Shown: positions 60,675-64,000 of the stretch, piece by piece
How positions within the stretch are numbered: the stretch's first letter is position 1
Layout of the letters: each line of letters begins with the position of its first letter
DNA from: Viola odorata
Taxonomy: Eukaryota; Streptophyta; Magnoliopsida; Malpighiales; Violaceae
Length of the DNA stretch: 64,000 bases
Direction of reading: 5' to 3'
Assembly (NCBI GenBank): GCA_963691705.1
Contig: OY829541.1
Coordinates: forward strand, 33,120,719-33,184,718
The notes under the pieces: model-generated
What the model was told of the DNA's origin: nothing
What the model saw: only the letters and a program-made list of their open reading frames with translations
The model's database searches: none
Program-made: the position numbers and the translations under genes

Positions 60675-63569
60675 CTAAAGGTCCGAGGTGGCCATGTGTA
60701 GCCCATCCGTAGGCGCGGACGCGGTGCGAATTAGGGTTACGAGGCGCGGCTGGGGTGCGCACAGGCTGGCTTCCTCCGAGGCTGTCTCTGCCTTCAGTTC
60801 CATATGGATGAGGCTACTGAGTCTTGTCTGTAGGGCTCGGGCCCTGGCTCGAGTGATCAGGCCCGTGGGCGCCAATGGGAGGCTCGCGGCTGCATCTTCC
60901 AAGGCTCGGGCCTTGGCGCGGGTGGTTGCGCCTGTGGGTGCATCACTAGGGTTGGCCCTGGCTGGGATCATATCATCCCCTCCATCTTGAGAAGGATTCG
61001 TCCTCGAATCCAGATCAGCAACATCCTCATCACCTGCATCCAACAACCTTAAGTTAGAAATATCAAAGTAATCATTAATGGAGCCATACCAACCTTGTAG
61101 ATCCATTTCGTCTGCAATGTCCTTGAATAGGGCAATGCGTTGGATTGTCCATGGGTTGTCCACACCATAGCACTTGGATTGTCCCTTGCTGCCACCTATA
61201 CTAAATAACTCTCTCAAAAGCAGCAACATCAAACCGAAAGGTGTCATATGAGTAAAACAACACACGAGTTTCACCAACTGACTAAAAATAATGGCAAGCG
61301 TGATAAGGTAGGAAGTAAATAAAACAAACGGAAGACATTCTTCCCATGCAAACATATACTTACAAACAAAGACATGCCATACAGAACCAAACGTTCTTTT
61401 ATTCATGCGGTTAGAAACTCCCAATTGTGGTTGACAAGGTGTCCAATTTAGCATTGTCGTGCTCAGTCTCCTCCACAATTCCATCCGCGAGTCGCCAAGT
61501 GACTCCTTGCTATGATTACTAACAATACTCAAAGGAACAAGATGTGAAAGCATAACATCCTTAAATAGTATGTTAGTAATAGTTGTGTTATATTGATGTA
61601 TTAAACCATCATCATATGACCAATACACAGTCAATTTCTGTAACGAGCTACACAACCAAATTAAGTGCTCACGCTTGCTATGATATCCTTTATGCATACA
61701 AAACATAGACCTTGTTTCAACTAAATAATCACTATAAGTTCTATAAAAATCAGAATTAGTAGCATAAGGATTAAATCGGTGTAAAAGCTCAAGCAACTTC
61801 GCGAAGAAAGGTTTTCCATTAAAATTACTATCAAAACTTAAAGAAACATCATGTAAAGACATAACACTCCTTAAAACTAAGTTAGTAATTTCAAACATAC
61901 TACAGTAACTCACCAAACAACTATCAAACGCATCATATTCATCAAAATTTCGCAAAAGGTCATGTGACCTAAATAAGTGATCACGCTTGAATAGAGTTCC
62001 CTTAAGTCCAGTCGATTTACCCACAATTTTATCATAAATCTCACATATGGAAGAATGATCAAACAATATAAATATATGTGAAGATTCAAATAATTTTGTG
62101 TTAGGGAAAGTAAGACCTCTCGGCCTAGTTAACACACCAAATCGCTTGCACTTTTGCAAGTAGTTTTCAAAGGTATATAACTTGGCCTTTGGCTCTTGTA
62201 TATAATCATCATCAATTAAATTAACTTTATAATCAGAAGCATAAATATTAATGATGTTCATATACTCACTCAAATCGCTCCTTAGGAAAGAGACCCATAT
62301 CATACCCTTTTGGTTAGGTTTTGCCAAATTAGGCACCCTGGATGCACAAGGCTCTTTCCCTCTTCTTGGTGGTAAGGTAAGAGGCTTCTCCTCTTCCAAC
62401 AACCTGCTCTTGTTCTGGTCATGAGAGTGAACAACCAAAGTAAAGGAAACAAACGGGATTGGGTTAGAAAGATCAAGGCGCAATGGCCTAGGTTTTGCAA
62501 AAATAGGCACCACAGATGTGCAAGGTTCTTTCCCTCTTCTTGGTGGTAAGGTAAGAGGCTTCTCTTCTGCTAACAACCTGCTCTTGTTCTGAACATTAAG
62601 AGAAAGGATAATACAAGAGAAAACAAACGGATTAGCGTTAGGAAAATCTAAGCGTAATGGCCAAAAATTCAGTTTTTGGAGGCTTGCGCCAAAACAGATT
62701 TTTTGCACATGTATTGTATCCCTCACTTTTTCTCTCTTGGCATAAACACACACCTCTCCTTTTGATCTCTCAATGCCACTCTCTGCATGCTTACTCTTTT
62801 CATGCGAATGTTTTAAACTCTCATCTCTTTTCCCATGCTCACTTTTTTCATGGGGGCTGTTTTTTATTTCATCTCTTTGCCCATGCTCACTCTTTTCATG
62901 GGGGCTGTTTTTCTCACTCTCCTTCTTTTCACTTAACTCTCCTTTTTTGCTCTCAAGATTTTTATTGTTCTTAATTCCAGCAAGAGTTGTTTCTGGTTCA
63001 ATCATATTGCGCTCAACAAGCACCTTAGCATTCTCGGATACGACCGTCACATGCCCATCGTCACTTGCTACCATCTCACCTTGTGTATTCACAACACTAC
63101 TAGTAAGGGCAGCCAACTGAATTCCCTTGGTCTCATCATTATTGCTAAGAACATGTTGCAGACGAGTAGTCTTGGCATTGTTAACTTGACTACACTTCTT
63201 TGTACCATGATCCTTAATGCTCACTTTATTGTTGGGACATTGGATTGAAGTGTGCCCTCGGCCTGTGCATGTATGACATAAAATATCTCGCGTTCGCACA
63301 TGAGTTGAAGAAGGAATACCTCTCGTCAAACCAGTGTTGGGGTCTCTCTTGCCCTTGAAGGGTGAAACTTTCGGTCGGATGCTACTCATGCTCACATCAC
63401 AACGATTGTAGTCCCTCCACTTGCGATCGTCGCCATATGATTTTTGTGATCGCTTAGCCTCATACTGCTGCCTCCAAGCTTCCATGTCCTGGAGCTGGGC
63501 TGCTATGTCTTGCAAAGCCTTGGCTACATCATTCACAACCGTAGCCTCCTTTTCTGGATTTCCTGACAT
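60675..63569 (-). CDS. E8 long frame: gag remnant without pol enzymes
   Basis: The frame has 964 codons from ATG 63569 (MSGNPEKEATVVNDVAKALQ), chosen because an acceptor-like TTTCAG directly precedes it. The first part matches the Gag N-terminus up to FKGKRDPN, then skips the capsid to a CX2CX4HX4C knuckle (CHTCTGRGHTSIQC, near 63280). Glu/Lys/His-rich repeats and a 58-residue tandem duplication (174-bp period, about 62300-62650) follow, then about 450 residues I do not recognise. The end (DLDSRTNPSQDGGDD, TRAKARALED) matches the C-terminus of CRM-like chromovirus polyproteins. Protease, RT, RNase H and a complete integrase are absent. It is probably a non-autonomous element whose frame stayed open. 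Confidence 0.65.
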   Translation of the reverse strand: MSGNPEKEATVVNDVAKALQDIAAQLQDMEAWRQQYEAKRSQKSYGDDRKWRDYNRCDVSMSSIRPKVSPFKGKRDPNTGLTRGIPSSTHVRTRDILCHTCTGRGHTSIQCPNNKVSIKDHGTKKCSQVNNAKTTRLQHVLSNNDETKGIQLAALTSSVVNTQGEMVASDDGHVTVVSENAKVLVERNMIEPETTLAGIKNNKNLESKKGELSEKKESEKNSPHEKSEHGQRDEIKNSPHEKSEHGKRDESLKHSHEKSKHAESGIERSKGEVCVYAKREKVRDTIHVQKICFGASLQKLNFWPLRLDFPNANPFVFSCIILSLNVQNKSRLLAEEKPLTLPPRRGKEPCTSVVPIFAKPRPLRLDLSNPIPFVSFTLVVHSHDQNKSRLLEEEKPLTLPPRRGKEPCASRVPNLAKPNQKGMIWVSFLRSDLSEYMNIINIYASDYKVNLIDDDYIQEPKAKLYTFENYLQKCKRFGVLTRPRGLTFPNTKLFESSHIFILFDHSSICEIYDKIVGKSTGLKGTLFKRDHLFRSHDLLRNFDEYDAFDSCLVSYCSMFEITNLVLRSVMSLHDVSLSFDSNFNGKPFFAKLLELLHRFNPYATNSDFYRTYSDYLVETRSMFCMHKGYHSKREHLIWLCSSLQKLTVYWSYDDGLIHQYNTTITNILFKDVMLSHLVPLSIVSNHSKESLGDSRMELWRRLSTTMLNWTPCQPQLGVSNRMNKRTFGSVWHVFVCKYMFAWEECLPFVLFTSYLITLAIIFSQLVKLVCCFTHMTPFGLMLLLLRELFSIGGSKGQSKCYGVDNPWTIQRIALFKDIADEMDLQGWYGSINDYFDISNLRLLDAGDEDVADLDSRTNPSQDGGDDMIPARANPSDAPTGATTRAKARALEDAAASLPLAPTGLITRARARALQTRLSSLIHMELKAETASEEASLCAPQPRLVTLIRTASAPTDGLHMATSDL

Positions 63570-64000
63570 CCTGAAATTCAAACAGAAGAAAATTGCAAGC
63601 GTAAAATTGCCTAAAACTATCACTCCCTCACGTGTCTACGCTCTTGTTTGTCTCTCTATTAATCTCACAAAATCTCTCAAAGCAACTGTCCAGATCCGTC
63701 TCCAAGTGTCCAAGATGAACCTGACTCAAAGAAATTTCAAGAAAGGCTTCCAAAGAGACGCACAAAGAAAACTAGTGTAGAAAGAAAATTTTGAGGTAGT
63801 ATACTCGATTCAATTGCAAAGATCAATCAATCAATCAAGTGTACTACAGAGTAGGAAGGCACAGTAGTCTTGGAATCAAAGAAAAGCTCAAAATACACAG
63901 ATTGAGTCAATTGACAACTCAAAAACGCTAATGGCATGCGATTAGGGTTTTGAAACTTGTTTTTGCCACAACTTTTGATTCCCAATTCGAAATCCAATGA
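63570..64000 (-). other. E8 5' leader
   Basis: It is non-coding sequence upstream of the E8 frame. An acceptor-like CTGTTTGAATTTCAG ends just before the ATG. I see no clear PBS or LTR end up to the window edge. Confidence 0.35.

Noticed and set aside
60675..63569. A host gene with zinc knuckle
   Set aside because: The N-terminal Gag motif, the knuckle and the chromovirus C-terminal tail in the right order indicate a retrotransposon derivative.

Overview
This window is nuclear DNA of a flowering plant, probably pericentromeric or otherwise repeat-rich. I found no host gene, rRNA, tRNA or CRISPR array. Almost every base belongs to nested LTR retrotransposons. The plant assignment rests on Ty3/Gypsy Tat-lineage polyproteins with two RNases H, chromovirus (CRM-like) gag and pol pieces, Ogre-like 4-kb LTRs, and GT-AG introns with plant-type TATA boxes. 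The species cannot be told from the sequence. I name the elements E1 to E9.

Layout. 1-589 and 16583-18804 are the two halves of a minus-strand Tat element (E2: gag/protease, PBS, 5' LTR). A complete, young plus-strand Tat element (E1, 595-16577, 537-bp LTRs, target duplication CCCAT) is inserted in E2's gag. 18805-18907 and 19890-23789 are pieces of a plus-strand chromovirus (E4), split by the remnant of a minus-strand Tat element (E3, 18908-19890). E4 itself sits in the gag of a minus-strand chromovirus (E9, 23795-26843). 27003-39362 is a 5'-truncated minus-strand Tat element (E5). 39360-45054 is the 5' end of an Ogre-like element on the minus strand (4-kb LTR, PBS, gag start). 45055-48764 is the 3' part of a plus-strand Tat element (E6). 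It shares one LTR (48765-51193) with the next, degenerate Tat element E7 (gag-pol 51288-57043), and that LTR is interrupted by a second Ogre-like LTR. From about 59860 to the end lies a minus-strand non-autonomous chromovirus derivative (E8) inserted in E7's accessory region.

The most interesting content is a four-gene accessory cassette, here called A1, A2, A3 and A4. It lies between pol and the 3' LTR and is transcribed antisense to the retrotransposon. Copies occur in E1 (minus strand, 8121-15068), E5 (plus strand, 27770-34635), E6 (minus strand, 45059-47773) and, reshuffled and diverged, in E7 (minus strand, 58411-59860). A1 and A2 are paralogues of about 700-730 residues with an N-terminal domain resembling the plant 'putative gypsy type transposon' family and a C-terminal coiled coil. 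They carry short GT-AG introns at conserved positions. A3 is a proline-rich protein of about 140 residues and A4 a helical protein of about 126 residues; I recognise neither. Each gene has its own TATA-like box at a conserved distance. Because these introns are antisense to the genomic RNA, reverse transcription cannot remove them. The cassette therefore looks like a set of host-style genes expressed from the integrated copy. In E1 the A1, A3 and A4 frames are intact although gag-pol is broken.

Structured DNA is also prominent. There are tandem repeats with inverted-repeat units in the Ogre-like LTR and in the 3' UTRs, a conserved R/U5 hairpin in the Tat LTRs, paired TGACGTCA boxes in U3, and a 16-bp motif repeated at the 3' LTR edge and between A4 and A3.
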